64,000 nucleotides of DNA from JBKEDF01 sp047975325 (GCA_047975325.1 JBKEDF010000053.1:1-64000), one strand, 5' to 3'; shown: positions 1-8,684, counted from the stretch's first letter. Notes: generated from the letters alone by a model not told the origin. Numbers and translations: made by a program.

Positions 1-1
1 T

Positions 2-718
2 ATCATGATCATCCGCGAACTGACCTCTGGCGTCTATTTCGGGGAACCGCGCGGCATCTTCAAGGAAGGCAATGAACGCGTGGGTATCAACACCCAGCGC
101 TATACCGAATCGGAAATCGAACGGGTCGCGCGTTCCGCCTTCGAACTGGCACGCCGGCGCAACAACAAGGTCTGTTCGATGGAAAAGGCCAATGTCATGG
201 AATCGGGCATTCTCTGGCGTGAAGTGGTGCAGGAGGTCCATGACCGGGACTATTCCGATGTGGAATTGAGTCACATGTATGCCGATGCCGGGGCGATGCA
301 GCTGACCCGCTGGCCCAAGCAATTCGACGTGATCGTGACGGATAACCTTTTTGGCGATCTGCTGTCCGATCTGGCCGCGATGCTGACCGGATCGCTGGGG
401 ATGCTGCCCTCGGCCTCCCTGGGGGCGCCGATGGACAATGGCCGGCCCAAGGCGCTTTATGAACCGGTCCATGGGTCTGCCCACGATATCGCAGGGCAGG
501 GCAAGGCCAATCCGATTGCCTGCATCCTCTCATTTGCCATGGCATTGCGGTACAGCTTCGACCTGGGGGATGAGGCGACACGGGTGGAACAGGCCGTTGA
601 AAAGGTGCTGGCCGATGGGCTGCGCACGCCCGACCTGATGGCCCCCGAAGGCGGTACGCCGGTTTCAACGGCGGATATGGGCGATGCCGTTGTCGCAGCG
701 CTGGACGCGAGCCTTTAG
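2..718 (+). CDS. leuB: 3-isopropylmalate dehydrogenase, C-terminal part (5' end outside window)
   Basis: LeuB oxidises and decarboxylates (2R,3S)-3-isopropylmalate to 4-methyl-2-oxopentanoate with NAD in cytosolic leucine biosynthesis. The reading frame is open from the window edge, so the N-terminal part is missing; about 238 codons remain of a usual ~370. Visible family signatures are RELTSGVYFGEPRG near the left edge, the EKANVMESGILWREV stretch, and the metal/substrate segment VTDNLFGDLLSDLAAMLTG with its conserved Asp residues. LYEPVHGSAHDIAGQG further on is the NAD-binding loop. The gene ends with TAG and meets the converging transporter gene 16 nt later. Identification is secure; only the start is unknown. 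Confidence 0.97.
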   Translation: MMIIRELTSGVYFGEPRGIFKEGNERVGINTQRYTESEIERVARSAFELARRRNNKVCSMEKANVMESGILWREVVQEVHDRDYSDVELSHMYADAGAMQLTRWPKQFDVIVTDNLFGDLLSDLAAMLTGSLGMLPSASLGAPMDNGRPKALYEPVHGSAHDIAGQGKANPIACILSFAMALRYSFDLGDEATRVEQAVEKVLADGLRTPDLMAPEGGTPVSTADMGDAVVAALDASL

Positions 719-734
719 GCAGGAATTCGCGGCT

Positions 735-1646
735 TCATCCGCGTATATCTGTTTGGCCGATCCGCACGCGGCTTGCCATCCAGACGGTGAACACGACTGC
801 CCCGGCGAATCCCGACATCGTCGGGGTAACGGCTTCGCCCAGCACAAGCGCGGCGATACCAAGCGTCACGAAGGTCTGGAACAACTGGACCTGTCCGACC
901 CGTGCGATACCACCAAGGGCAAGGCCGTGATTCCAGAAGATGAAACCGGCAAACATCGACCCAAGCCCCAGATAGGCCAGCCCTGCGATGGCTTCGGGGT
1001 TCGGCGGGGGCGCGGTCCAGCCCTTCCAGGTTGATACGGTACCGGCAAGGGTCAGCGGAAGCGACAGGACAAGGGCCCAGCCAATGACCTCCCAACCCGG
1101 GCGCCTGCGGGAAAGCCTGGCCGAAAAGACATATCCCAGGGCAGAGGTTGCCGCCGCGCAGAGAAGCCAGAAATGACCGATCCCCGGTTGCAATTGCGAC
1201 CCTCCCAATGTGAAGGCCAGCACCAGGGCTGCGCCAAGCAGGCTCCAGCCCCAGAAGGCCGGACCGGGCCGTTCCCCGTCAAAGATCATGGCGAAGGCTG
1301 CGGTCAGCAAGGGCAGGACGCCCAGCACAACCCCGCCATGGGCAGCCGGTACAGTCACCATGGCAAGGTTCACGAAAAGCGGAAAACCGAAGACAAGCGT
1401 GGCCGCAACCAGAAGATAGATCCGCCATTCGCGAAAGGGCGGTTTGCGGCGCAGAACCACAATCGCAACCCCGGCCGCCATGGCCGCGATCACGGCGCGG
1501 GCAAACATGGTGAAGACCGGATCGAAACTTTCCAGCGCCAGTCGTGTGGCGGGCAGGGTTCCGCCAAAGATCACCATCCCGATACACCCGTAAAAAAGCC
1601 CTGCGGCTGGACGTATGGCGGAAGGGGCAGGTGGATGGATCGACAT
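735..1646 (-). CDS. DMT-superfamily (EamA) transporter
   Basis: Predicted inner-membrane drug/metabolite transporter of the EamA family, 303 residues with about ten hydrophobic segments arranged as two EamA repeats. Visible hallmarks are an N-terminal GLFYGCIGMVIFGGTLPATR segment and a C-terminal repeat with FIFWNHGLALG and GEAVTPTMSGFAGAVV. I chose the ATG at 1646 because the protein then begins MSIHPPAPSA and an AGGG stretch lies about 10 nt upstream; an in-frame upstream start would add 18 non-hydrophobic residues. Substrate cannot be told from sequence; EamA proteins export amino acids, metabolites or drugs. It is divergent from a second EamA gene at 1859 and converges on leuB. Confidence 0.85.
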   Translation of the reverse strand: MSIHPPAPSAIRPAAGLFYGCIGMVIFGGTLPATRLALESFDPVFTMFARAVIAAMAAGVAIVVLRRKPPFREWRIYLLVAATLVFGFPLFVNLAMVTVPAAHGGVVLGVLPLLTAAFAMIFDGERPGPAFWGWSLLGAALVLAFTLGGSQLQPGIGHFWLLCAAATSALGYVFSARLSRRRPGWEVIGWALVLSLPLTLAGTVSTWKGWTAPPPNPEAIAGLAYLGLGSMFAGFIFWNHGLALGGIARVGQVQLFQTFVTLGIAALVLGEAVTPTMSGFAGAVVFTVWMASRVRIGQTDIRG

Positions 1647-1858
1647 GGGGGATATCCCTGAACAGGGCGCATGAAAAGAAACCGACCCCGGCGATACCAT
1701 CCTTTGGGACAGGAAGACAGGTCAAGTCATACCGAAAAGGCGGGATGGGCTGCGGATTTGCATTCTTGTGGATCAGGGTGGCTTTGCGGGGTTGCACTTT
1801 GCCGGGGCTGGGGGCAGATACGGTTGCATATCTGTCTTAGCAAGATGATTGCCAGCCC

Positions 1859-2824
1859 ATGCTGATCGCCAATGACAATATTCGCGGCGCGCTTCTCGCG
1901 CTGGTCGCCTTTGCGATCTATTCAAGCCATGACGTGGTGGTCAAAACGCTTGGCGGGTTCTATTCGCCCGTTCAGATCATCTTCTTTTCGGTATTGTTCA
2001 GCTTTCCGCTGGTGATGTTCCTGCTGATCCGGGATCCGGTCGATGGCAATCTGCGCCCGCGCCATCCCTGGTGGACATTGCTGCGGACTGCCTCGACTGT
2101 CCTGACGGCGCTCTCGGCATTTTATGCATTTTCCGTGCTGCCCATGGCGCAGACCTATGCGATTCTCTTTGCGACACCACTTTTCATCACGCTGCTCGCC
2201 ATCCCGATTCTCGGCGAAAAGATCGGGATTCGTCGGGGGCTTGCCATCGTGGTGGGGCTTTTGGGGGTGCTGATCGTGCTGCGCCCCGGCGGCGGGGAAG
2301 ATCTGACATTGGGTCACGCAGCGGCATTGCTTTCGGCTGGCTGTTCCTCCCTTTCTTCCGTGATCGTGCGGCGGATCGGGAAGGAAGAACGTTCCGTCGT
2401 GCTGCTTCTTTACCCCATGCTGGCGAATTTCATTCTTCTCGGAGCGGCACTGCCGCTTGTTTACGAACCCATGCCGATCGAACATTTGGGCATGATCGCG
2501 GTGATTGCGGTTTGCGGTTTTATCGGGCTGTTGCTGGTGATCGGGGCCTATCGCGCGGCGGAGGCCGCGATTGTCGCGCCGATGCAATATAGCCAGATGA
2601 TCTGGGCGGCGATCTATGGCTATCTGATCTTCGGTGAAAGTCTGGACCGCATGACCCTTATTGGTGCCGGGGTAATTATCGCAAGCGGTGTCTATATCGT
2701 GCTGCGTGAGGCGGGGGGGAATGTATCCAAGAACAGCCCGGTTCTGGAATCCCGTTCCCGGCCTGAAACGGGCCTCATGCCGCGCATCAGCCTGATGTTG
2801 CGCCGTAGTAAGGCAAGGGAATGA
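1859..2824 (+). CDS. DMT-superfamily (EamA) transporter
   Basis: Second EamA-type permease, 321 residues with ten predicted membrane helices. The N-terminal repeat begins GALLALVAFAIYSSHDVVVK, and the C-terminal repeat carries APMQYSQMIWAAIYGYLIFG followed by GAGVIIASGVYIVLRE, the classic end of the second EamA domain. About 35 charged residues follow the last helix, an unusual cytosolic tail rich in Arg. The start ATG has no strong Shine-Dalgarno. It faces away from the other EamA gene (start 1646) and shares a ~210-nt divergent promoter region with it, but the two proteins are not obviously close paralogues. Substrate unknown. Confidence 0.85.
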   Translation: MLIANDNIRGALLALVAFAIYSSHDVVVKTLGGFYSPVQIIFFSVLFSFPLVMFLLIRDPVDGNLRPRHPWWTLLRTASTVLTALSAFYAFSVLPMAQTYAILFATPLFITLLAIPILGEKIGIRRGLAIVVGLLGVLIVLRPGGGEDLTLGHAAALLSAGCSSLSSVIVRRIGKEERSVVLLLYPMLANFILLGAALPLVYEPMPIEHLGMIAVIAVCGFIGLLLVIGAYRAAEAAIVAPMQYSQMIWAAIYGYLIFGESLDRMTLIGAGVIIASGVYIVLREAGGNVSKNSPVLESRSRPETGLMPRISLMLRRSKARE

Positions 2825-2947
2825 CCGTACAATATGCGCATGTCGTGACGGGTGATGTCATGACAGCAGCTTCGGGGCGTGGCGACGGCGGGGCTTGGCA
2901 AGCACGCGCCCTTGCGTGTAAGACGGGCCAAACGAACGGAGTCCCGA

Positions 2948-3598
2948 GTGAGTAGCCCCGACAGCTTTATCGAAGAGGTGACAGAGGAGGTCCGCCGCGA
3001 CCGCCTTTTTGCGCTTTTCCGCAAATATGGCTGGATTGCCGGGGTGCTTGTGCTGCTTGTGGTGGGCGGGACGGCTTGGACGCAATGGCAACAGGCCCAG
3101 CGCGCGGCGGAAGCCCGCAGTTTCGGGGATACCTTGGCCCAGGCGCTCGATCAACCTGAGGCGGCTGCACGGGTTGCCGCGCTGCAGGCGGTGGAAGCCG
3201 AAGGCGCGGATCAGGCCGCGATCCGCGATCTGATTGTTGCATCCGACCCCGAGACGATGCGTGATGCCGCGCTGGAGGCATTGGCGCGGGTTGAAGCCAG
3301 CCAGGACGTCACGCAATATTTCCGGGATCTGGCAACCTTGCGCCGGGTCGTGCTGGCCGGGGCAGAGCTGGATGTTGCCGCGCGGCGTGCGGCCCTTGAT
3401 CCTCTCGCGGTGCCGGGGCGGGTTTTCCGGCCGCTGGTGCTTGAACAACTGGCCTATCTTGAGGTCGAGGCGGGCAATATCGACGCGGCATTGGAACAAC
3501 TTCGGATCGTTTCGAATGATCAGCAAAGCCCTCCGGGCTTGCGTGAACGCGCCGGACAGATGATTGTTGCCCTTGGGGGCGCGCCAACGGAAGGCTGA
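2948..3598 (+). CDS. TPR-like single-pass inner-membrane protein (YfgM/COG4649-like) upstream of bamB
   Basis: Predicted 216-residue bitopic membrane protein: a charged cytosolic N-terminus (SFIEEVTEEVRRDRLFALFRKYG), one transmembrane helix at about residues 28-45, then an alanine-rich helical periplasmic domain of tetratricopeptide type. This architecture matches the YfgM-like protein found before bamB and der in many Proteobacteria, where YfgM links the Sec translocon to periplasmic chaperones. The start is a GTG at 2948 with GGAG 5-6 nt upstream; the upstream in-frame ATG at 2879 adds 23 Arg-rich residues not typical of the family. The order here, TPR protein, bamB, der, is conserved. Exact partner in alphaproteobacteria is inferred. 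Confidence 0.8.
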   Translation: MSSPDSFIEEVTEEVRRDRLFALFRKYGWIAGVLVLLVVGGTAWTQWQQAQRAAEARSFGDTLAQALDQPEAAARVAALQAVEAEGADQAAIRDLIVASDPETMRDAALEALARVEASQDVTQYFRDLATLRRVVLAGAELDVAARRAALDPLAVPGRVFRPLVLEQLAYLEVEAGNIDAALEQLRIVSNDQQSPPGLRERAGQMIVALGGAPTEG

Positions 3599-3663
3599 TG
3601 CCCGGGATCGGGGCGCGCGCGGATGGGCGATACAGGAAACCAGTAAAGAGGCAGGCGGAGCAC

Positions 3664-5034
3664 ATGAAGGGGATCTCGCAACTCGGGCGGCGGACGGGCC
3701 TGCGCAGCAGCGTGGCGCTGATTTCCGCGCTTGCCCTTCTGGCGGCCTGTGAAAAGGAACTGATACTGGAAGGCGAACGGTTCGGCACGCGCGTGCCGCT
3801 TGAAGCATCCATTCCCGTGGATGGCCAACCTGCGCCAACCGATACATCGGAAGCGATCGATAACGAAAGCCGGCCGATTTCGATACCGGCCTCACGAATG
3901 AATGGCGACTGGACCCATCGCGCCGGCAATGCGCGCCACCTGGCGGGCAATGTCGCGCTTTCGGGGGCGCCGCAGCTTGTCTGGGCGGCGAATATCGGGT
4001 CGGGTAACAGCCGCCGGAACCGTATCGTTGCCGCACCCGTCGTTGCAGGCGGACGGATCTATACCATGGATGCCCTTGGGGTCGTGACGGCGACGGCCAA
4101 TTCCGGGGCCACGCTTTGGCAGGTTGCCACCGCACCGCAGGGGTCACGTGATCGCATTTCAGGCGGTGGGCTAGCCTTTGGCGGCGGGCGCGTCGTGGCA
4201 ACCACCGGCCATGGTGAGGTTCTGGCCATCGATCCGGCCTCGGGCGCGGTTGCATGGCGGCAGCGGCTTGATTCCCCGGCGGCCAGTGCCGCGACGGTCG
4301 ATGGCAATCAGGTTTTTGTCGTGGGCCGTGATGGCGGTGCCTGGGCGTTGCGTCTTGCCGATGGCCGCGTGGATTGGCAGCTTCCGGGGGTTCCATCGAA
4401 ATCCGGCGTTGTCGGTGCGGGAAGTCCCGCTGTCAGCGATCGGTTCGTGATCTTCCCCTTCGCCAATGGGCAGGCCGTGGCCGCCCAGAAGGCGGATGGT
4501 GAACGGGTCTGGTCCGCGCAGGTGCAGGGATCACGGCTGGGGCGTGGCTATGGCAGCATCACCGATATCACCGGCGATCCGGTGATCGACGGGGGGACGA
4601 CCTATATCGGCAATCAAAGCGGGCGCACCGTGGCTGTTGACAGTGCCACCGGCCGCCGCCGCTGGACGGCGCAGGAAGCCGCCTATGGCCCTGTCATTCC
4701 CACGGGCGGTTCGGTCTTTCTGATCAATGATGAGGCAAAACTCGCGCGGCTGGATGCGGGTAGCGGTGAAACCATCTGGGCGGTGGATATGCCATATTAC
4801 ACCGATGCCAAGGAACGCCGCCGCAAGATGATTACCGCGCATTATGGCCCGATCCTGGCGGGTGGGCGGCTTGCTGTTGCCTCCGGTGACGGATTGCTGC
4901 GGCTGTTCAATCCGACCGATGGCAGAATGGTCAGTACAGTGGAAATCCCAAGCGGCGCAGCGGCCGCCCCGGCTGTGGCGGGTGGGGTTCTCTATGTCGT
5001 GTCCAAGCGGGGGCAACTTCTCGCTTTCCGTTGA
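3664..5034 (+). CDS. bamB: Outer membrane protein assembly factor BamB (PQQ-like beta-propeller lipoprotein)
   Basis: Lipoprotein subunit of the Bam complex that helps insert beta-barrel proteins in the outer membrane. From the ATG at 3664, a 25-residue type II signal peptide ends in the lipobox LAAC (lipidated Cys29). The rest (456 residues in total) is a repeat-rich beta-propeller with recurrent Trp-containing blades such as GATLWQVA, GAVAWRQRL, GERVWSAQV and GETIWAVDM, the PQQ-type blade signature. An in-frame ATG at 3598 would place 22 polar residues ahead of the signal peptide, so it is rejected. The gene follows the TPR-like protein and precedes der by 58 nt, the usual order. BamB assignment rests on fold, lipobox and context. 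Confidence 0.9.
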   Translation: MKGISQLGRRTGLRSSVALISALALLAACEKELILEGERFGTRVPLEASIPVDGQPAPTDTSEAIDNESRPISIPASRMNGDWTHRAGNARHLAGNVALSGAPQLVWAANIGSGNSRRNRIVAAPVVAGGRIYTMDALGVVTATANSGATLWQVATAPQGSRDRISGGGLAFGGGRVVATTGHGEVLAIDPASGAVAWRQRLDSPAASAATVDGNQVFVVGRDGGAWALRLADGRVDWQLPGVPSKSGVVGAGSPAVSDRFVIFPFANGQAVAAQKADGERVWSAQVQGSRLGRGYGSITDITGDPVIDGGTTYIGNQSGRTVAVDSATGRRRWTAQEAAYGPVIPTGGSVFLINDEAKLARLDAGSGETIWAVDMPYYTDAKERRRKMITAHYGPILAGGRLAVASGDGLLRLFNPTDGRMVSTVEIPSGAAAAPAVAGGVLYVVSKRGQLLAFR

Positions 5035-5092
5035 TCCCGCCCCGGTGTAAGGGCTGCGGTTCGATTTTCACCCGAAGCCCGGGGAACGTGCT

Positions 5093-6553
5093 ATGACCTT
5101 TACCGTCGCCATTGTCGGGCGTCCGAATGTCGGGAAATCCACGCTGTTCAACCGCCTGGTCGGGCGCAGGCTGGCGCTGGTCGATGACCAGCCCGGGGTA
5201 ACACGCGATCTGCGTGAGGGCGACGCAAAGCTTTTCGATCTGCGCTTCACGGTAATAGATACGGCCGGTCTGGAAGACGTAAGCGATGACAGCCTTCAGG
5301 GCCGGATGCGCAGGCTTACCGAACATGCCGTGGAACTGGCCGATGTCTGCCTGTTCCTGATCGATGGGCGCGCCGGGATAACGGCGACGGATCAGGTCTT
5401 TGCCGATATCCTGCGGCGCAAGAATGCGCGGGTTTTTCTGGGTGTGAACAAGGCCGAGGGTGCAGCCGGTGACGGAGGCGCGATTGAGGCCTGGGGCCTG
5501 GGGCTGGGGGAACCCATTCGGATTTCCGCCGAACATGGCGAGGGGATGGAAGATCTTTACCACGCCATGCGCCCGCTGCGCGACGAATTTGCCGCACGGG
5601 CGGTGGCAGACGCCCCGATGGTCGATGTGGATGTCACGGAGGATGCGGAGGAAGATCCCGACGCCCATCGCCCCACGGCACAACGCCCGCTGCAAATTGC
5701 GGTAATCGGCCGCCCGAATGCCGGGAAATCGACGCTGATCAACAAGATCATCGGTCAGGACAGGTTGTTGACGGGGCCGGAGGCCGGGATCACCCGCGAT
5801 GCGATTTCGGTACGGGCGGATTGGCAGGGGGTGCCGATCCGGATTTTCGATACGGCCGGTATGCGCAAGAAGGCCCGTGTAACGGATAAGGTCGAAAAGC
5901 TGTCAGTTGCCGATGGGTTGCGTGCCGTCCGCTTTGCCGAGGTCGTGGTGGTTCTGCTGGATGTGGAAATCCCCTTTGAACAACAGGATCTCCGTATTGC
6001 CGATTTCGCCGAAACCGAGGGGCGTGCCGTTGTCGTGGCGGTAAATAAATGGGACGTCGAAGAGGCAAAGCAGGAAAAGCTTGCCGAACTGAAGGAAATG
6101 TTTGAACGCCTCCTGCCGCAATTGCGCGGCGCACCGCTGATTACGGTTTCGGCAAAAACCGGCCGGGGCCTTGATCGTCTTCATGGGGCCATCCTGCGCG
6201 CTCATGATATCTGGAACCGCCGGGTTCCTACGGCGCGGCTCAATTCCTGGCTTTCGGCAATGACCGAGGCCCATCCCCCCCCTGCACCAGGGGGGCGCCG
6301 TATCAAGCTGCGTTACATGACACAGGTAAAGACACGCCCGCCGGGATTCGTCGTCATGTGTTCCCATCCCGAACATATGCAGGACAGTTATCGCCGCTAT
6401 CTGATCAACGGGCTGCGGGATCATTTCGACATGCCGGGTACGCCGATCCGGCTGATTTTCCGGGGGCAGGGGGATAAGAACCCCTATAAGGACAAGAAGA
6501 ATTACGGCACACCCTCACGGCTGCGCAAACATCTTGATAAGGCAAAACGCTAA
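5093..6553 (+). CDS. der: Ribosome-biogenesis GTPase Der (EngA)
   Basis: Tandem-G-domain GTPase needed for maturation of the 50S ribosomal subunit. The 486-residue protein has the first G domain with P-loop GRPNVGKST at residues 8-16 and DTAG at about 58-61, and a second G domain with P-loop GRPNAGKST near 203-211, DTAG and NKWD. The C-terminal KH-like domain contains RIKLRYMTQVKTRPPGFVVM and ends in the basic GDKNPYKDKKNYGTPSRLRK region. Length is slightly above the E. coli enzyme because of an acidic linker (VTEDAEEDPDAHRP) between the G domains. The ATG follows 58 nt after bamB. Function is certain from the double G domain. Confidence 0.98.
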   Translation: MTFTVAIVGRPNVGKSTLFNRLVGRRLALVDDQPGVTRDLREGDAKLFDLRFTVIDTAGLEDVSDDSLQGRMRRLTEHAVELADVCLFLIDGRAGITATDQVFADILRRKNARVFLGVNKAEGAAGDGGAIEAWGLGLGEPIRISAEHGEGMEDLYHAMRPLRDEFAARAVADAPMVDVDVTEDAEEDPDAHRPTAQRPLQIAVIGRPNAGKSTLINKIIGQDRLLTGPEAGITRDAISVRADWQGVPIRIFDTAGMRKKARVTDKVEKLSVADGLRAVRFAEVVVVLLDVEIPFEQQDLRIADFAETEGRAVVVAVNKWDVEEAKQEKLAELKEMFERLLPQLRGAPLITVSAKTGRGLDRLHGAILRAHDIWNRRVPTARLNSWLSAMTEAHPPPAPGGRRIKLRYMTQVKTRPPGFVVMCSHPEHMQDSYRRYLINGLRDHFDMPGTPIRLIFRGQGDKNPYKDKKNYGTPSRLRKHLDKAKR

Positions 6554-6595
6554 AGCGCCGCATTCCTTCGCATGATTGGCGCCAGGCGCGCCGAT

Positions 6596-7081
6596 TTATC
6601 CCCGTCGCGCAGCGGCAATCCAGATGAAGGCCAATGCGACGGAAAGGATCCCGTTCCAGCTTGCCATCGAAAGCCCGAGAAACGCCCAGGGGACGGCGTC
6701 GCAACGCACGGGTTCCGCAATCACCACATCGGGATTGAGCAGATCACTGGCACTGATATTCGCAAGCGAACCACCCGAGCAGGAAGCAAGCCCCTCCCAC
6801 CAGCCCATCTCAACCCCGCTGTGGAAAAAGGCGATACCGGCGGTGGTCAGAACGGCCAGGGCCCCCAGCCAGCCCAGATGCCGCGCGCCAAGGAATGCCG
6901 AGAGAACTGCGATGGCAATGGCCACGGCATGGGGCCAGCGTTGCCAGAGGCAGAGTTCGCAGGGAAAAAGCCCACCAATATACTGGAACCCGAACGCGGC
7001 CAGAAGCAATGCTGCTGAACCCAGCCCCGCCAGGGCGGCCAGCAATCTGCCCTCTGCGCGCAATGTCGCTTGCGATCTCAT
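6596..7081 (-). CDS. dsbB: DsbB-family disulfide bond formation protein
   Basis: Four-helix inner-membrane quinone reductase that reoxidises a periplasmic DsbA-type thiol oxidase. The 161-residue protein has the first periplasmic redox pair in CELCLWQRWPH and a second Cys pair in the later loop (LASCSGG and EPVRCDAVPW), the arrangement needed for electron flow from DsbA to quinone. I start at the ATG at 7081, whose ATGA overlaps the stop of the upstream gene; a longer frame to 7189 adds soluble residues inside that gene. Translation is therefore probably coupled to the DedA/YqaA gene. No DsbA gene is in the window. It converges on der. Confidence 0.9.
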   Translation of the reverse strand: MRSQATLRAEGRLLAALAGLGSAALLLAAFGFQYIGGLFPCELCLWQRWPHAVAIAIAVLSAFLGARHLGWLGALAVLTTAGIAFFHSGVEMGWWEGLASCSGGSLANISASDLLNPDVVIAEPVRCDAVPWAFLGLSMASWNGILSVALAFIWIAAARRG

Positions 7082-7656
7082 AGATATCTCACCGCGGCAA
7101 ATCCTCCGATCAACAGCACACAGGCCAAGGTGAACATTAACCCCAGACGCCTTTCGATGAAATCCCGGATCGGTGCGCCAAATTTCCACAACAGCGCGGC
7201 CACCACGAAGAACCGTAACGCCCGCGCCAACAGGCTTGCAACCATGAAGACCGAAAAGGAAAGCCCCGAAACCCCGGACATGATCGTGATGACCTTATAG
7301 GGAAAGGGCGTAACCCCCGCGATCAGAACGGCCCATGGACCATAGGCGTTGTAACGTTCGAAAAATCCCTCCGCCTGATCGGATTTTCCGTAAAATTCAA
7401 GAACCGGCGCACCAACCGTGTCATAGAGCGTGGCGCCGATCCAGTAACCGAAAGCCCCGCCCAGAACGGAAAAAACCGTCGCCAATGTCGCAATCAGAAA
7501 GGCGCGCCGTGGCGCGGCCAGGATCATGGGGATCATCAGGACATCGGGCGGGATCGGAAAGACCGAGCTTTCGACAAAGGCCACTAGGGCCAAGGCCAGC
7601 AGCGCGTAGCGCGATTCGGCCAGGGACATCGTCCAGTCGTACAGCGCGCGGATCAT
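7078..7656 (-). CDS. YqaA/DedA-family (SNARE-associated) membrane protein
   Basis: Predicted 192-residue polytopic inner-membrane protein of the DedA-related YqaA subgroup. The signature segments are ESSVFPIPPDVLMIPM near residues 29-44, GGAFGYWIGATLYD, and the amphipathic FPYKVITIMSGVSGLSF motif. DedA proteins take part in lipid carrier recycling and membrane homeostasis; the exact substrate for YqaA members is not settled. The ATG at 7656 is preceded by GGGAG at a good distance; an ATG 36 nt upstream would add MIRGIAVSRETG without a better ribosome site. Its stop overlaps the dsbB start (ATGA), so the two form a small operon. Confidence 0.85.
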   Translation of the reverse strand: MIRALYDWTMSLAESRYALLALALVAFVESSVFPIPPDVLMIPMILAAPRRAFLIATLATVFSVLGGAFGYWIGATLYDTVGAPVLEFYGKSDQAEGFFERYNAYGPWAVLIAGVTPFPYKVITIMSGVSGLSFSVFMVASLLARALRFFVVAALLWKFGAPIRDFIERRLGLMFTLACVLLIGGFAAVRYL

Positions 7657-7738
7657 TCCGGTCTCCCTCGATACAGCTATGCCTCTGATCATGATGGGAC
7701 GGAGTGGTCAAGGGGGCGGTTTCCATCATCGTGCTGGC

Positions 7739-7768
7739 TTGACACCGGGCGCATGCTCGCCCATCAAG
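7739..7768 (+). promoter_or_regulatory. Candidate promoter of tRNA-Leu
   Basis: A perfect -35 hexamer TTGACA (7739-7744) is followed 17 nt later by a weak -10-like CATCAA (7762-7767), placing transcription start a few bases before the mature tRNA 5' end at 7777. Strong -35 and poor -10 elements are common in GC-rich alphaproteobacteria. Assigned by position and spacing only. Confidence 0.5.
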
Positions 7769-7776
7769 GCGCGGAT

Positions 7777-7860
7777 GCCGGGGTGGCGGAATGGTAGACG
7801 CAGCGGTCTCAAACACCGCGTCCGCAAGGAGTGAGGGTTCGAGTCCCTCCCTCGGCACCA
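7777..7860 (+). tRNA. tRNA-Leu (anticodon CAA)
   Basis: A complete class II tRNA. The acceptor stem GCCGGGG pairs with CCTCGGC, one G-T wobble, followed by discriminator A and encoded CCA at 7858-7860. The anticodon stem GCGGT/ACCGC encloses the loop CTCAAAC, giving anticodon CAA for TTG codons. A long variable arm (GTCCGCAAGGAGTGAG region) and the T loop GGTTCGAGTCC are present. All cloverleaf parts were read directly. Confidence 0.97.
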
Positions 7861-7997
7861 TCTTTATCCAGCAGGTCGCACGGCCCCGGCCCCGGTCCCG
7901 GCAGGCCCGGTTGGTCCGGTGGTTTTTATAAACCTGCACAAAGCGCGCCTCGCCAGCGTGTACGGCGAAAAAACTCCGCGATATCCCCATTTTCCCC

Positions 7998-8025
7998 TTG
8001 CGGCCATCCGCGCCATCCCATAAAT
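7998..8025 (+). promoter_or_regulatory. Candidate promoter of tRNA-Gly
   Basis: TTGCGG (7998-8003) and CATAAA (8020-8025) are spaced by 16 nt, with the -10 about 20 nt before the tRNA-Gly 5' end. Each hexamer matches the sigma70 consensus at four of six positions. The rest of the 7861-8046 interval between the two tRNAs shows no gene. Confidence 0.4.
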
Positions 8026-8046
8026 CACCGCTCACCGAAAGGCAGC

Positions 8047-8121
8047 GCGGGCGTAGCTCAGGGGTAGAGCATTACCTTGCCAAGGTAAGGGTCGTGAGTT
8101 CGAATCTCATCGCCCGCTCCA
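8047..8121 (+). tRNA. tRNA-Gly (anticodon GCC)
   Basis: A complete cloverleaf. The acceptor stem GCGGGCG pairs with CGCCCGC, followed by discriminator T and encoded CCA at 8119-8121. The anticodon stem TTACC/GGTAA encloses TTGCCAA, giving anticodon GCC. The D arm (GTAGCTCAGGGGTAGAGC) and T loop (GTTCGAATC) are canonical. Its 3' end lies 141 nt before the foreign-looking fosX gene, a typical position for an integration site, but I see no repeated 3' tRNA fragment downstream. Confidence 0.97.
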
Positions 8122-8262
8122 TTCGGAAACATGAGGCCGTCCATGCGGCATCGAATTTCTGTCAAAAATTGATATGGGCCGGGTATTAGATGACCGGAAA
8201 TCGGGTCTGCCGCCTTGGCATTGGGCCAGATTTTATGCTGTGCAACAATGCAATGATGAGGG

Positions 8263-8673
8263 ATGGAATTGATCGGGGGCCTGAGTCACATGACATTCAT
8301 CGTCAGCGACCTCGACAAGATGGAGGAGATGCTGACAACTGTCCTGGATGCCAGGAAAATCTATGACAGCGGCGAAAATGCCTATTCCCATTCAAGGGAG
8401 AGGTTTTTTGATATTGGAGGTGTCTGGGTGGCCACGATGGCAGGCAATCCCCTTTTGGAGAAAACTTATAACCATGTCGCCTTTAAAATGGCCCCGGTCG
8501 AATATGACGACAGGCTGAATCGCATCCGGTCGCTTGGCCTGGAAATCAAGGAAGATCGGTCCCGAGTTGCGGGCGAAGGTCGCTCAATCTACTTTTACGA
8601 TTACGACAATCACCTGTTTGAATTGCATGACGGCACGCTTGAAGATCGTTTGCGCCGCTATGCGGAGACCTGA
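8263..8673 (+). CDS. fosX: FosX-type fosfomycin resistance protein (epoxide hydrolase)
   Basis: Predicted Mn(II)-dependent hydrolase that opens the fosfomycin epoxide with water. The 136-residue protein has the VOC/glyoxalase fold with metal ligands His9 (SHMTF), His71 (TYNHVAF) and Glu120 (HLFELH). Glu46 (SRERFF) matches the general base Glu44 of Listeria FosX once a two-residue offset is allowed. The end RSIYFYDYDNHLFELHDGT is near identical to characterised FosX proteins as I remember them, and distinguishes FosX from glutathione-using FosA. Base composition is lower than its neighbours (31 of 60 G+C in 8401-8460, against well over 60 percent nearby) and AGG Arg codons occur, suggesting acquisition. 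It stands alone beside tRNA-Gly with no clear promoter. Confidence 0.88.
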   Translation: MELIGGLSHMTFIVSDLDKMEEMLTTVLDARKIYDSGENAYSHSRERFFDIGGVWVATMAGNPLLEKTYNHVAFKMAPVEYDDRLNRIRSLGLEIKEDRSRVAGEGRSIYFYDYDNHLFELHDGTLEDRLRRYAET

Positions 8674-8684
8674 CAGATCGCGCC

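Noticed and set aside
2858..4396. Long open frame on the minus strand (512 codons) opposite the TPR protein and bamB
   Set aside because: It is antisense to two genes with clear domains; its own translation is Arg/Pro/His-rich with no domain, the usual shadow in GC-rich DNA.
8122..8262. Duplicated tRNA-Gly 3' end as att site for fosX
   Set aside because: No repeat of the T-arm or acceptor end was found after the tRNA or around fosX.
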